A stretch of DNA of 15,628 nucleotides from an uncultured Flavobacterium sp. (GCF_946220915.1 NZ_CAMIHH010000079.1:1-15628), one strand, 5' to 3'; shown: positions 6,463 through 13,618, counted from the first letter of the stretch. The notes: a model not told the origin generated them from the sequence alone. Numbers and translations are program-made.

Positions 6463-7392
6463 TTATTTCAGTTTTTCGAATAGTTCAGGTATACGTTTTA
6501 CATTAGCCATCTGCTTAAGGCTCTCACGGGCTTCCTGGGCCGGTGTGCCCCAATAGGTCTTCCCGCCTTCAAGCGACTTGCTTATGCCTGCCTGGGCATG
6601 TACTATTGCGCCGCTGCCAATGGTAATGCCACTGGTACTGCCCACCTGGCCCCATATGGTCACGCCATCCTCAATCACCACACAACCTGCAATTCCTGTT
6701 TGTGCCGCGATGAGGCACTTTCTGCCAACCACGGTATCATGGCCAAGATGAACCTGGTTGTCAATCTTGGTGCCTTCGCCAATGGTGGTATCGCCAGTAA
6801 CGCCTTTATCAATGGTGCACAGTGCACCAATGCCTACATTGTCGTGCAGTATTACGCGCCCACCCGAAAGCAGCTGGTCGTAGCCTTCTGCACGTTTTTT
6901 ATAGTAAAAGGCATCTGCCCCAAGTACCGTACCTGCATGTATGATGCAGTTGTCCCCTATAATGGTGTTATCGTAAATGGCAACGTTGGAATGGATCAGG
7001 CAATTTTTGCCAATCTTAACATTATTGCCAACAAATGCATTGGGCTGTATTACCGTACCTTCACCTATCTCTGCGGATGGCGAAATAGAAGCAGATGATG
7101 ACACGAACGGCCTGAAATGCCTTGTAAGGGTATTGAAGTCCCTGAATGGGTCGTCCGAAACGAGCAGCGCCTTTCCTTCAGGGCAGTCCACTTCCTTGTT
7201 AATAAGTACAATGGTTGCTGCCGACTGTAGCGCCTTGTTATAATACTTGGGGTGGTCTACAAACACGATGTCGCCGGGCTCTACCACGTGTATCTCGTTC
7301 ATGCCGTGTACCGGAAAATTATCATCGCCAACATAGGCTGTGTCGATAATGGCCGCTATTTCTTTTAAAGGATAGACTTTAGGGAACTTCAT
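6463..7392 (-). CDS. LpxD-like left-handed beta-helix acyltransferase paralog
   Basis: This 309-residue paralog of LpxD has an N-terminal uridine-binding-like domain (1-98), a long run of hexapeptide repeats (about 101-275) and a C-terminal helix. LpxD adds an acyl chain to the amino group of UDP-3-O-acylglucosamine. Here the catalytic-base histidine is retained as H218 (NQVHLGHDTVVG), but where the true LpxD in this window has GHITIG (H278) this protein has SGITIG, with G255 replacing the second conserved histidine. The LpxD loop SDGFGF is replaced by ADAFYYKKRAEG. It therefore probably acts on another acceptor or donor, or has lost activity. I chose ATG at 7392; a longer reading starts at TTG inside the upstream inverted repeat. 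It lies between efp and the NTF2-like gene in the same transcriptional direction. Confidence 0.85.
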   Translation of the reverse strand: MKFPKVYPLKEIAAIIDTAYVGDDNFPVHGMNEIHVVEPGDIVFVDHPKYYNKALQSAATIVLINKEVDCPEGKALLVSDDPFRDFNTLTRHFRPFVSSSASISPSAEIGEGTVIQPNAFVGNNVKIGKNCLIHSNVAIYDNTIIGDNCIIHAGTVLGADAFYYKKRAEGYDQLLSGGRVILHDNVGIGALCTIDKGVTGDTTIGEGTKIDNQVHLGHDTVVGRKCLIAAQTGIAGCVVIEDGVTIWGQVGSTSGITIGSGAIVHAQAGISKSLEGGKTYWGTPAQEARESLKQMANVKRIPELFEKLK

Positions 7393-7415
7393 TGTATCAA
7401 TTTGAAAATTAATTG

Positions 7416-7476
7416 ATTTGAAGATTTGAAGGTGGCATGGTGATTTTAAAATTACCAAATTTTCAAATCTTCAAAT
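7416..7476. repeat. Inverted repeat with nested hairpin, efp to LpxD-paralog gap
   Basis: ATTTGAAGATTTGAA (7416-7430) and its perfect complement (7462-7476) form a 15-bp stem. Inside the 31-base loop, GGTGATTTTAAAATTACC (7439-7456) is a second near-palindrome. It fills most of the 88-base gap between two co-directional genes and could act as an attenuator or mRNA-processing site, or be a mobile intergenic repeat. Confidence 0.85.
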
Positions 7477-7480
7477 TAAA

Positions 7481-8047
7481 CTATTCTTTTACTCGTTCCA
7501 TATAGTGGCCCGTAGCGGTATCGATCTTGATCTTGTCGCCTTCGTTAATAAAAAGCGGTACGTTAACCGAAGCCCCTGTTTCAACCTTTGCCGGCTTGGT
7601 GGCATTAGTGGCTGTATTCCCTTTTACGCCAGGCTCGGCATACGTAACTTCAAGGATAACTGAAGCAGGCATATCAACAGATAGCGGCGCGTCAGTTTCC
7701 GTATTCCATATTACCATAACATTCTCGCCTTCCTTCAAAAGATCCGGGGCATCAAGGATGTCCTTGTGAAGCGAAATCTGCTCATAGGTTTCCACATGCA
7801 TGAAGTGGTACTGGTCGCCTTCGGGGTAAAGGAACTGGAACTTGTGTGTTTCTACCCTAACGTCTTCGATTTTATGGCCGGCCGAAAAAGTGTTGTCAAG
7901 CACTTTTCCATTGGTAAGGCTTTTGAGCTTTGTCCTTACAAAAGCAGGTCCTTTGCCCGGCTTAACGTGAAGGAATTCGATGATCTTGTATATATCGTTG
8001 TTGAACTTGATGCATAAGCCGTTCCTGATATCTGAAGTACTTGCCAT
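7481..8047 (-). CDS. efp: Translation elongation factor P
   Basis: EF-P binds ribosomes stalled at polyproline stretches and promotes peptide-bond formation. The 188-residue protein is normal in length and has the three beta-barrel domains: KOW-like N-terminal domain (1-65), OB domain (66-128) and C-terminal OB domain (129-188). The tip loop KPGKGPAFVRTK (29-40) carries lysine K32, the position beta-lysylated in enterobacteria and used with lysine-type modification in many groups. The C-terminal signature VNVPLFINEGDKIKIDTATG is intact. The gene lies between lpxA and the LpxD paralog, separated from each by a structured inverted repeat, so its expression may be uncoupled from the lipid A genes. 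The ATG at 8047 matches the family start. Confidence 0.97.
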   Translation of the reverse strand: MASTSDIRNGLCIKFNNDIYKIIEFLHVKPGKGPAFVRTKLKSLTNGKVLDNTFSAGHKIEDVRVETHKFQFLYPEGDQYHFMHVETYEQISLHKDILDAPDLLKEGENVMVIWNTETDAPLSVDMPASVILEVTYAEPGVKGNTATNATKPAKVETGASVNVPLFINEGDKIKIDTATGHYMERVKE

Positions 8048-8080
8048 TTTTTTTAGTTTATTCGTTTATTTGTTTAATCG

Positions 8081-8169
8081 TTGATGCGGTTATTTGTGGA
8101 TTTGGTTACTTGTGGATTTGATTATTTGTAGCTTCCGACGCTAACCGAATCGACGAATAACCCCATCAA
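8081..8169. repeat. Long imperfect inverted repeat upstream of efp
   Basis: TTGATGCGGTTATT (8081-8094) pairs with AATAACCCCATCAA (8156-8169), 13 of 14 positions. After a 4-base internal loop on each side, GATTTGGTTA (8099-8108) pairs with TAACCGAATC (8142-8151), 9 of 10. It fills most of the 137-base lpxA-efp gap and would lie in the efp leader. Confidence 0.75.
8089..8130. repeat. Tandem 16-base repeats upstream of efp
   Basis: GTTATTTGTGGATTTG (8089-8104) is followed directly by GTTACTTGTGGATTTG (8105-8120) and a partial third copy, ATTATTTGTA. They lie within the left half of the larger inverted repeat. Confidence 0.8.
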
Positions 8170-8184
8170 CAAATCAACTTTTCA

Positions 8185-8976
8185 TTACTCTTTGTTTCCT
8201 CCTGTATATCCCTTCATTACGCCACGTGGGGAGTTACGTATCGACATAATGATCTCATCGCGCTCTGGCGTTGCCTCCATCTCCGCCTCGATAATCTCGA
8301 GGGCTTGCGATACATTGTAATTTTTCTGGTACAATATACGGTATATGTTTTGTATCTCGGTAATTTTTTCTGACGAGAAGCCACGCCTGCGAAGGCCCAC
8401 GGAGTTGATGCCTACATAGCTTAGCGGCTCACGCGCTGCCTTTACATAAGGCGGCACATCTTTACGCACTAATGACCCACCTGTTACAAAGGCATGGTTG
8501 CCTATGGTAGAAAACTGGTGGACAGCTACCATACCTGCAAGCACTACATAATCGCCCACGGTAATGTGGCCTGCAAGATTGGTATTGTTTGAAAATATAC
8601 AGAAATTACCCACAAAACAGTCGTGCGCAACATGCGAATAGGCCATGATAAGGCAGTTTTGGCCTATGATGGTCTTCATCCTGTCCGAAGTTCCCCTGTT
8701 GATGGTCACGCATTCCCTTATAGTGGTGTTGTCGCCAATCTCGGCAGTAGTTTCCTCGCCCTGGTACTTAAGGTCCTGTGGCGGCGCGCTTATTACAGCT
8801 CCCGGAAATATGTTGCAGTTCTTGCCTATCCTTGCGCCTTCCATGATAGTTACATTGGAGCCTATCCAGGTCCCCTCGCCTATTTCCACGTTATTATGAA
8901 TGGTCGTAAAAGGCTCAATTACCACATTTTTGGCAATTTTTGCCCCCGGATGTACGTATGCTAACGGTTGGTTCAT
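8185..8976 (-). CDS. lpxA: UDP-N-acetylglucosamine acyltransferase LpxA
   Basis: LpxA transfers a 3-hydroxyacyl chain from acyl carrier protein to UDP-GlcNAc, the first step of lipid A synthesis, in the cytoplasm. The 263-residue protein has the left-handed beta-helix of hexapeptide repeats (about 8-185) and the C-terminal helical domain with RRRGFSSEKITEIQ (196-209). Compared with E. coli LpxA at a constant offset of seven, the catalytic His125 is H118 in SHVAHDC, and His122, His144 and His160 are H115, H137 and H153. The acyl-length ruler position (Gly173 in E. coli) is G166, so a long 3-hydroxyacyl donor is expected. The gene follows lpxC-fabZ after 11 bases. Confidence 0.97.
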   Translation of the reverse strand: MNQPLAYVHPGAKIAKNVVIEPFTTIHNNVEIGEGTWIGSNVTIMEGARIGKNCNIFPGAVISAPPQDLKYQGEETTAEIGDNTTIRECVTINRGTSDRMKTIIGQNCLIMAYSHVAHDCFVGNFCIFSNNTNLAGHITVGDYVVLAGMVAVHQFSTIGNHAFVTGGSLVRKDVPPYVKAAREPLSYVGINSVGLRRRGFSSEKITEIQNIYRILYQKNYNVSQALEIIEAEMEATPERDEIIMSIRNSPRGVMKGYTGGNKE

Positions 8977-8987
8977 TTACTTTTAGT

Positions 8988-10376
8988 TTAATTGGTTCTG
9001 GCAATCTGGGCCATTAGTTCTGCTTCGGCTACCAGTTTGCCATTGGCATAGGCATGGGCCTGCATGTGGCATATTCCCCTGCGTATGGGCGAAATAAGGT
9101 CGCATTTAAATATGAGCGTATCGCCCGGAAGCACTTTATGCTTGAATTTTACATTGTCTATTTTCATGAAATAGGTCAGGTAGTTCTCCGGATCCGGCAC
9201 CGAGCTCAGGATAAGGATACCACCCGATTGTGCCATGGCCTCAATGATGAGCACGCCCGGCATTACCGGCGCTCCCGGAAAGTGGCCCACGAAAAAGCTT
9301 TCGTTCATGGTTACGTTCTTAAGCCCTACCACATGGTTCTCTGTCATTTCGAGTATCTTGTCAACTAAAAGGAACGGCGGGCGGTGCGGGAGGATGCTCA
9401 TTATCTTGTTAACATCCATCAGCGGCTCTTTATTCAGGTCGTACGACGGCACATAGTTACGCTGCTCTATCTTAATGATCTTAGACATTTTCTTGGCAAA
9501 CTGCGTATTTACAAAGTGCCCCGGCTTGTTGGCAATTACCTTGCCGCGTATCCTTGTGCCTATCAGGGCGAGGTCGCCTATTACATCGAGCAGTTTGTGG
9601 CGTGCCGCTTCGTTAGGGTAATGCAGGGTAAGATTGTCAAGGATGCCGTTTGGCTTTACCGTTATGCTCTCCTTGCCAAAAGCTTTTTTAAGGTTCTCCA
9701 TGGTATGCGCGGAGATCTCCTTATCAACATAAACGATGGCGTTGTTAAGGTCGCCACCTTTTATAAGGCCATTGTCCAGGAGGGTTTCCAACTCGTGCAG
9801 AAAACTGAAGGTCCGGGACTCCGATATTTCTTCTTTAAAATCGCTGATATGCTTTAACGTGGCGTTTTGCGTGCCCAGTACCTTAGTGCCAAAATCGACC
9901 ATGGCAGTCACCTGGTATTCATCGGCAGGCATTACTATGATCTCGCTGCCGGTAGCCTCATCGGTATAAGATATTACTTCTTTTACGATATATTCCACCC
10001 GCTCTGCATCCTGCTCCTCTACACCTACTTTTTCAATGGCTTCGACAAAGAATTTAGACGATCCATCCATGATGGGCGGCTCCGAAGCATCGAGCTCTAT
10101 GATAACATTGTCTACATCGCAGCCTACAAAAGCTGCCAGCACGTGCTCTGAAGTCTGTATTTTAACCCCTTTCTTTTCGAGGTTGGTGCCCCGCTGGGTA
10201 TTAACAACATAATTGGCATCGGCCTCAATAACAGGCTGCCCTTCCAAATCTACCCTTACAAAAGTATATCCGTTATTTACAGGAGCCGGCTTAAAGGTCA
10301 TTGTAACTTCCCTGCCAGTGTGCAGGCCAACACCCTTAAGGGATATTTCGCTTTTGATTGTGGTCTGTTTAACCAT
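8988..10376 (-). CDS. lpxC-fabZ: LpxC-FabZ fusion: UDP-3-O-acyl-GlcNAc deacetylase / 3-hydroxyacyl-ACP dehydratase
   Basis: This 462-residue protein joins two enzymes. Residues 1 to about 305 are LpxC, the zinc deacetylase that commits UDP-3-O-acyl-GlcNAc to lipid A. The zinc ligands H78 (in SEHVLAA), H260 and D264 (in HKLLDVIGD), the catalytic E77 and the general-acid H287 (in KPGHFVN) are all present, with the motif SEPPIMDGSS (98-107). Residues of about 318-462 are FabZ, a hot-dog-fold dehydratase of fatty acid synthesis, with ILPHRPPFLLVD (328-339), active-site H365 in GHFPGAPVMPG and E379. The fusion is typical of Bacteroidetes and may couple the competing uses of 3-hydroxyacyl-ACP. It sits 10 bases after lpxD and 11 before lpxA. 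Confidence 0.98.
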   Translation of the reverse strand: MVKQTTIKSEISLKGVGLHTGREVTMTFKPAPVNNGYTFVRVDLEGQPVIEADANYVVNTQRGTNLEKKGVKIQTSEHVLAAFVGCDVDNVIIELDASEPPIMDGSSKFFVEAIEKVGVEEQDAERVEYIVKEVISYTDEATGSEIIVMPADEYQVTAMVDFGTKVLGTQNATLKHISDFKEEISESRTFSFLHELETLLDNGLIKGGDLNNAIVYVDKEISAHTMENLKKAFGKESITVKPNGILDNLTLHYPNEAARHKLLDVIGDLALIGTRIRGKVIANKPGHFVNTQFAKKMSKIIKIEQRNYVPSYDLNKEPLMDVNKIMSILPHRPPFLLVDKILEMTENHVVGLKNVTMNESFFVGHFPGAPVMPGVLIIEAMAQSGGILILSSVPDPENYLTYFMKIDNVKFKHKVLPGDTLIFKCDLISPIRRGICHMQAHAYANGKLVAEAELMAQIARTN

Positions 10377-10386
10377 TACTATCTGT

Positions 10387-11412
10387 TTATTGTTGTTTTA
10401 TCTGATGTTTAAGGTCTTCGATGTCCGCTACGATCTTAGGGAAATTCCTGAAATGCACGTACGATTTATTGAAGTCGTTGTAGCCTAACGCCGGGCTGCC
10501 CTGGATGATCTCACCGTCCGGGATGCTCTTGCCTACCCCAGACTGTGCCTGTATCCGCACATTGTTGCCAATGGTAATGTGGCCAACGATGCCTACCTGC
10601 CCGCCAATCACACAGTTATTCCCTATCTTGGTAGAACCCGCCACGCCGGTTTGCGAAGCTATAACCGTATTTTCGCCTATGGTTACATTATGGGCTATCT
10701 GTATCTGGTTATCCAGCTTAACGCCTTTCTTTATAATGGTCGAGCCCATTGTGGCCCTGTCAACAGTAGTACAAGAGCCAATATCTACATTATCCTCTAT
10801 GATCACATTGCCTATCTGCGGAATTTTAGTATACGATCCATCCTCGTTCGGCGCAAAGCCAAAACCGTCGGACCCGATAATCGCACCCGAATGAATCGTA
10901 CAGTTATTGCCTATTTCCGTTTCCGAATATATACGGACACCCGCAAATAATATGGTATCGTCGCCAATGGATACATTGTCGCCAACAAAGCTGTTAGGAT
11001 AAATTTTTACATTCCTGCCAATTTTCACGTTTTTGCCAATGTAGCAAAAACTGCCAAGATAAAGCCCTTCGCCATACGTCGCACCTTCCGAAATTACCGA
11101 TGGCTGCTCAATGCCGCTTTTCATCAGTTTTACCTGGTTATAGTATTCCAGCAGTTTCGAGAACGACTGGTAGGCATCATCAACCTTAATAAGCGTTGTA
11201 AAAATCTTGTTTTCAGGCTCAAAACTACGGTTAACTATCGTAATCGTAGCTTGTGTGGAGTATATGTAGGGCAGGTATTTGGGGTTGGCCAAAAAAGTAA
11301 GTGAACCATCGGTGCCCTCTTCTATTTTAGCCAGCCTGTATACTTCGGCCTGCGGGTTGCCCACAACGTCGCCTTCCAGTATTCCTGCTATCTGTTCTGC
11401 TGTAAATTTCAT
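10387..11412 (-). CDS. lpxD: UDP-3-O-(3-hydroxyacyl)glucosamine N-acyltransferase LpxD
   Basis: LpxD adds the second, N-linked 3-hydroxyacyl chain in lipid A synthesis. The 341-residue protein has the N-terminal uridine-binding domain (1-100), a hexapeptide-repeat beta-helix (about 108-298) and a C-terminal ACP-recognition helix. Both conserved histidines of the E. coli enzyme are present: H241 in QIAHNVTIG (catalytic base) and H278 in IVGHITIG, together with the SDGFGFAPNEDG loop (181-192). This marks it as the canonical copy, in contrast to the LpxD-like gene at 6463-7392. It is the first of the tight lpx trio; the gap upstream to the HD gene holds an inverted repeat and a -7-like box. Confidence 0.97.
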   Translation of the reverse strand: MKFTAEQIAGILEGDVVGNPQAEVYRLAKIEEGTDGSLTFLANPKYLPYIYSTQATITIVNRSFEPENKIFTTLIKVDDAYQSFSKLLEYYNQVKLMKSGIEQPSVISEGATYGEGLYLGSFCYIGKNVKIGRNVKIYPNSFVGDNVSIGDDTILFAGVRIYSETEIGNNCTIHSGAIIGSDGFGFAPNEDGSYTKIPQIGNVIIEDNVDIGSCTTVDRATMGSTIIKKGVKLDNQIQIAHNVTIGENTVIASQTGVAGSTKIGNNCVIGGQVGIVGHITIGNNVRIQAQSGVGKSIPDGEIIQGSPALGYNDFNKSYVHFRNFPKIVADIEDLKHQIKQQ

Positions 11413-11417
11413 CCCGA

Positions 11418-11425
11418 CAAAAATA
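11418..11425 (-). promoter_or_regulatory. -7-like box just before lpxD
   Basis: On the minus strand this reads TATTTTTG, an exact TAnnTTTG match, only five bases before the lpxD ATG. If used, the message would be leaderless or nearly so. No -33 TTG is visible at the usual distance. Confidence 0.3.
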
Positions 11426-11459
11426 TAAAATTAAATTAAATTGCTGTCTACTTTTAAAA

Positions 11460-11617
11460 TTAACCACATAGGTACATAGATTAGAATCAATTTCAAAAAG
11501 AAAGCTAAACTGGATATATCAGAGATACCATAGCATTTAAAGCTTTGCTTAAAACTATGTTTCGCTATGGCAACTTAATTTTTCATAAAAGCTGACTTTG
11601 TGTACCTATGTGGTTAA
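11460..11617. repeat. Long inverted repeat between the HD gene and lpxD
   Basis: TTAACCACATAGGTACA (11460-11476) and its perfect complement (11601-11617) form a 17-bp terminal stem. The loop holds a second pair, CCATAGC (11528-11534) with GCTATGG (11564-11570), and further imperfect pairing inside that. The right arm covers the stop codon of the HD-domain gene (11614-11616). Its arms resemble those of the element at 13411-13557, suggesting one dispersed family. Confidence 0.85.
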
Positions 11618-12855
11618 ACGTTCTCTTCCAAAAGCACTTTCGGAAAACACAGGTAATACTTGGTCACAGGCTTGGAGAGCGCTTTCAGGTTCAACTGGTC
11701 CGAAGCTTCCACTACATCCTCAATTGTCTTGTCTTTTTTCAATATATGAATTGGCTCCCCGGTCTTATTGTAAGCCTGGTTTTTTATCTTCCCTTTAAAT
11801 ACGAAATATTCAGCTTCTTTCTCGGTAATGCCTGCTTTTGCAATGAGCTGGCTTCGCAAAATAGCTACTTTAGCCTTGTCCACTTTTTCGGCACGCATCT
11901 TTATTTTAAGTAAATCGCGGTTAATGATCATCCGGCTTAATTCCGACAGGACATAATCATCGTGAAACTGCCACGACTTGATGGCGCACATGATATCGAA
12001 ATCATCCAGGTAGGAGAATTTCTTCAGCACATCATCATTAAAATCCTCAAGGCTTATTTTATTTTCGAGGAAAAACTGCAATGGCCTGCTTGCCCCCAGC
12101 TGCTCACCCTTTTGCGTAAGCTCCTTAGCACGCTTCAATATTTTGGTAAGTATCAGCTCTGCTGCCACGCTGGTCTTATGAAGGTAGCATTGCCAGTACA
12201 TGAGCCTGCGCGCTACGAGGAATTTCTCTACCGAGTAAATCCCTTTTTCTTCGATTACAAGCGTATCGTCATGTACGTTGAACATCTGTATCAGCCTTTC
12301 GCTGTTAATGTTGCCCTCGGCCACGCCGCTGTAAAAGCTGTCGCGCTTCAGGTAGTCCATCCTGTCCATGTCCAGCTGGCTCGAGATGAGCTGGAGCATG
12401 AACTTCCGGTCATATTCACCCCTGAATATCTTTATGGCCAATGTAAGCTTCCCGCCGAACTCCTCATTAAGTTTATCCATAAACAATAGCGAGATCGACT
12501 CATGGTTCACATTCTCTACAATGCTGTGCTCCATGGCGTGCGAAAAAGGCCCGTGCCCAATGTCGTGCAGCAGTATTGCAATGTCAAGCGCGGTCTCCTC
12601 GTCGGGCGAGATGGCAACTCCCTTAAACTTAAGTACCTGTACGGTACGCTGCATGATGTGCATGCAGCCCAGTGCATGGTGAAAGCGCGTATGGTGGGCG
12701 CCCGGGTAAACCAGGTACGAAAGCCCCATTTGCGAAATGCGGCGCAGGCGTTGGAAATAGGGATGCTGGATCAGGTCGTACACCAGCGGATTGGTAATGG
12801 AAATAAACCCGTAAATAGGGTCGTTAAGGATTTTAAGCTTGTTGATTTCGCTCAC
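11614..12855 (-). CDS. HD-domain phosphohydrolase (COG1078-like)
   Basis: This 413-residue protein belongs to the HD superfamily of metal-dependent phosphohydrolases, close to the dGTPase-like COG1078 group. Metal-ligand motifs are present: RFHHALG (57-63, H60), the doublet H97-D98 in LLHDIGHGPFSH (96-107) and DMDRMDYLKRD (162-172). The substrate is not known; nucleotides such as dNTPs are the usual guess. No ATG precedes the conserved start KLKILNDPIYGFI; a GTG at 12855 gives MSEINKLK, which fits. A TTG seven codons further up overlaps an exact -7 promoter box and so should lie upstream of the transcript. The gene is the first of the long minus-strand run and is divergent from the small secreted protein. 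Confidence 0.9.
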   Translation of the reverse strand: MSEINKLKILNDPIYGFISITNPLVYDLIQHPYFQRLRRISQMGLSYLVYPGAHHTRFHHALGCMHIMQRTVQVLKFKGVAISPDEETALDIAILLHDIGHGPFSHAMEHSIVENVNHESISLLFMDKLNEEFGGKLTLAIKIFRGEYDRKFMLQLISSQLDMDRMDYLKRDSFYSGVAEGNINSERLIQMFNVHDDTLVIEEKGIYSVEKFLVARRLMYWQCYLHKTSVAAELILTKILKRAKELTQKGEQLGASRPLQFFLENKISLEDFNDDVLKKFSYLDDFDIMCAIKSWQFHDDYVLSELSRMIINRDLLKIKMRAEKVDKAKVAILRSQLIAKAGITEKEAEYFVFKGKIKNQAYNKTGEPIHILKKDKTIEDVVEASDQLNLKALSKPVTKYYLCFPKVLLEENV

Positions 12856-12873
12856 AGTAAGGCAATTTACAGG

Positions 12874-12881
12874 CAAAGATA
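12874..12881 (-). promoter_or_regulatory. Candidate -7 promoter box for the HD gene
   Basis: The minus strand reads TATCTTTG, an exact TAnnTTTG match, 18 bases before the GTG start, giving a leader of about 12 bases. A TTTG (12910-12907) lies 25 bases further up, a longer spacing than usual. The box decides the start codon: the TTG at 12876 lies inside it. Confidence 0.5.
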
Positions 12882-12921
12882 GTGATTAACCCCGCGCCCT
12901 CCCCGCCAAAAACAGGGATTT

Positions 12922-12947
12922 TTAACAATAGCCGTAAGTATTGTTAA
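12922..12947. promoter_or_regulatory. Palindrome in the divergent HD / secreted-protein region
   Basis: TTAACAATA (12922-12930) and TATTGTTAA (12939-12947) are perfect 9-base complements with an 8-base spacer. The size suits a dimeric regulator site between divergent genes. It lies upstream of the candidate HD -7 box. Confidence 0.4.
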
Positions 12948-13047
12948 CTTAAATTATTAGTAGGCGTTAAAGTCAGGTTAATCAATTGGTTATGCAATGC
13001 ACATTCCGCATATAATGGCTAATTTTACTAAACAAAACCACGGCACC

Positions 13048-13326
13048 ATGAAAAGGCTTGTACTCACAATGATAGCATTTCTGGCCTTTACGACTTTAAT
13101 GGCCGGACAGGAAAAGCAGGATGTGACCCAGCGCCAGCACCCGGTCATAACCCAGCAGCAGGTAGAAAAAGATGAAAAGCTGGCACTGGAGCAGCGCAGG
13201 CAACTGGAGGAAGAGCGCAGTGCCCAGTTGGAAAAGCAAAAACGCGAAGAGCGAACGCAGGTTACAAGCAACGAAAACAACAAAATAGCACCTAAGAAAA
13301 CTTCAACAAGTACCGGAGAACAATAA
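13048..13326 (+). CDS. Small secreted Gln/Glu/Lys-rich protein, unknown function
   Basis: This 92-residue protein has a clear signal peptide (MKRLVLTMIAFLAFTTLMAG, 1-20: two basic residues, a hydrophobic core and a likely cleavage after MAG). The mature part is hydrophilic and almost lacks hydrophobic anchors: QQQVEKDEKLALEQRRQLEEE (broken here, residues 36-56) continues as a charged helix likely to form a coiled coil up to about residue 70, followed by a Thr/Ser/Lys-rich tail. I do not recognise the family. An in-frame ATG at 12997 exists, but it would bury the signal peptide behind 17 residues, so 13048 is preferred. It is expressed alone: it is divergent from the HD gene, and a strong terminator follows. 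Confidence 0.7.
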   Translation: MKRLVLTMIAFLAFTTLMAGQEKQDVTQRQHPVITQQQVEKDEKLALEQRRQLEEERSAQLEKQKREERTQVTSNENNKIAPKKTSTSTGEQ

Positions 13327-13362
13327 TAACGTTATTTTTTGTTACTTAGGTTATTGAAGGAG

Positions 13363-13401
13363 AGCCTTGCAAAGCAATTTGCAGGGCTTTTTTGTTTTTT
13401 T
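13363..13401 (+). terminator. Strong Rho-independent terminator
   Basis: AGCC-T-TGCAAA (13363-13373) pairs with TTTGCA-G-GGCT (13378-13388), 11 bp including one T/G wobble, around a GCAA tetraloop, followed by a T tract broken by one G. It lies 37 bases after the stop of the small secreted protein. Confidence 0.93.
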
Positions 13402-13410
13402 ACACAAAAA

Positions 13411-13557
13411 TTTTTTTACCACAAGGGGCACAAGGATTTACACGGGGTTCACAAGGGTGTGTGTTAGAGTTCAAAAGTGAAGCGCAAACTTTTGTGTACT
13501 TAAATGGCGAAAGTTGTGACCTTTGTGAAAATAGTTGTGCCCCTTGTGGTAAAAAAA
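13411..13557. repeat. 147-base nested inverted repeat before the methyltransferase gene
   Basis: Terminal arms of 23 bases pair perfectly (13411-13433 with 13535-13557); the core of the left arm is ACCACAAGGGGCACAA. Inside, TTCACAAGGGT near 13455 pairs with ACCTTTGTGAA (10 of 11), and CAAAAGT / ACTTTTG close an inner hairpin. With the terminator just before it, the element fills most of the 322-base gap 13327-13648. The rest of that gap holds only the methyltransferase promoter box. Confidence 0.9.
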
Positions 13558-13618
13558 CTTTACAGTAAAAATAAAATCTCCTGTGGTAAAATTCACATAA
13601 AACTAAATTTTAAATCCC

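Noticed and set aside
7393..7458. TTG start extending the LpxD paralog by 22 residues
   Set aside because: The extension runs through an inverted repeat and does not look like LpxD; ATG at 7392 gives the normal N-terminus.
8089..8131. Possible CRISPR-like array from tandem 16-base repeats
   Set aside because: The copies are directly adjacent with no spacers and too short; they are part of an intergenic inverted repeat.
9054..9969. Open frames antisense to lpxC-fabZ
   Set aside because: They mirror codon structure of the real gene on the opposite strand.
12997..13047. Earlier ATG for the small secreted protein
   Set aside because: It would place 17 hydrophilic residues before a good signal peptide.
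13411..13557. Insertion sequence with terminal inverted repeats
   Set aside because: There is no transposase frame inside and no clear target-site duplication; an IS-derived miniature element remains possible but unproven.
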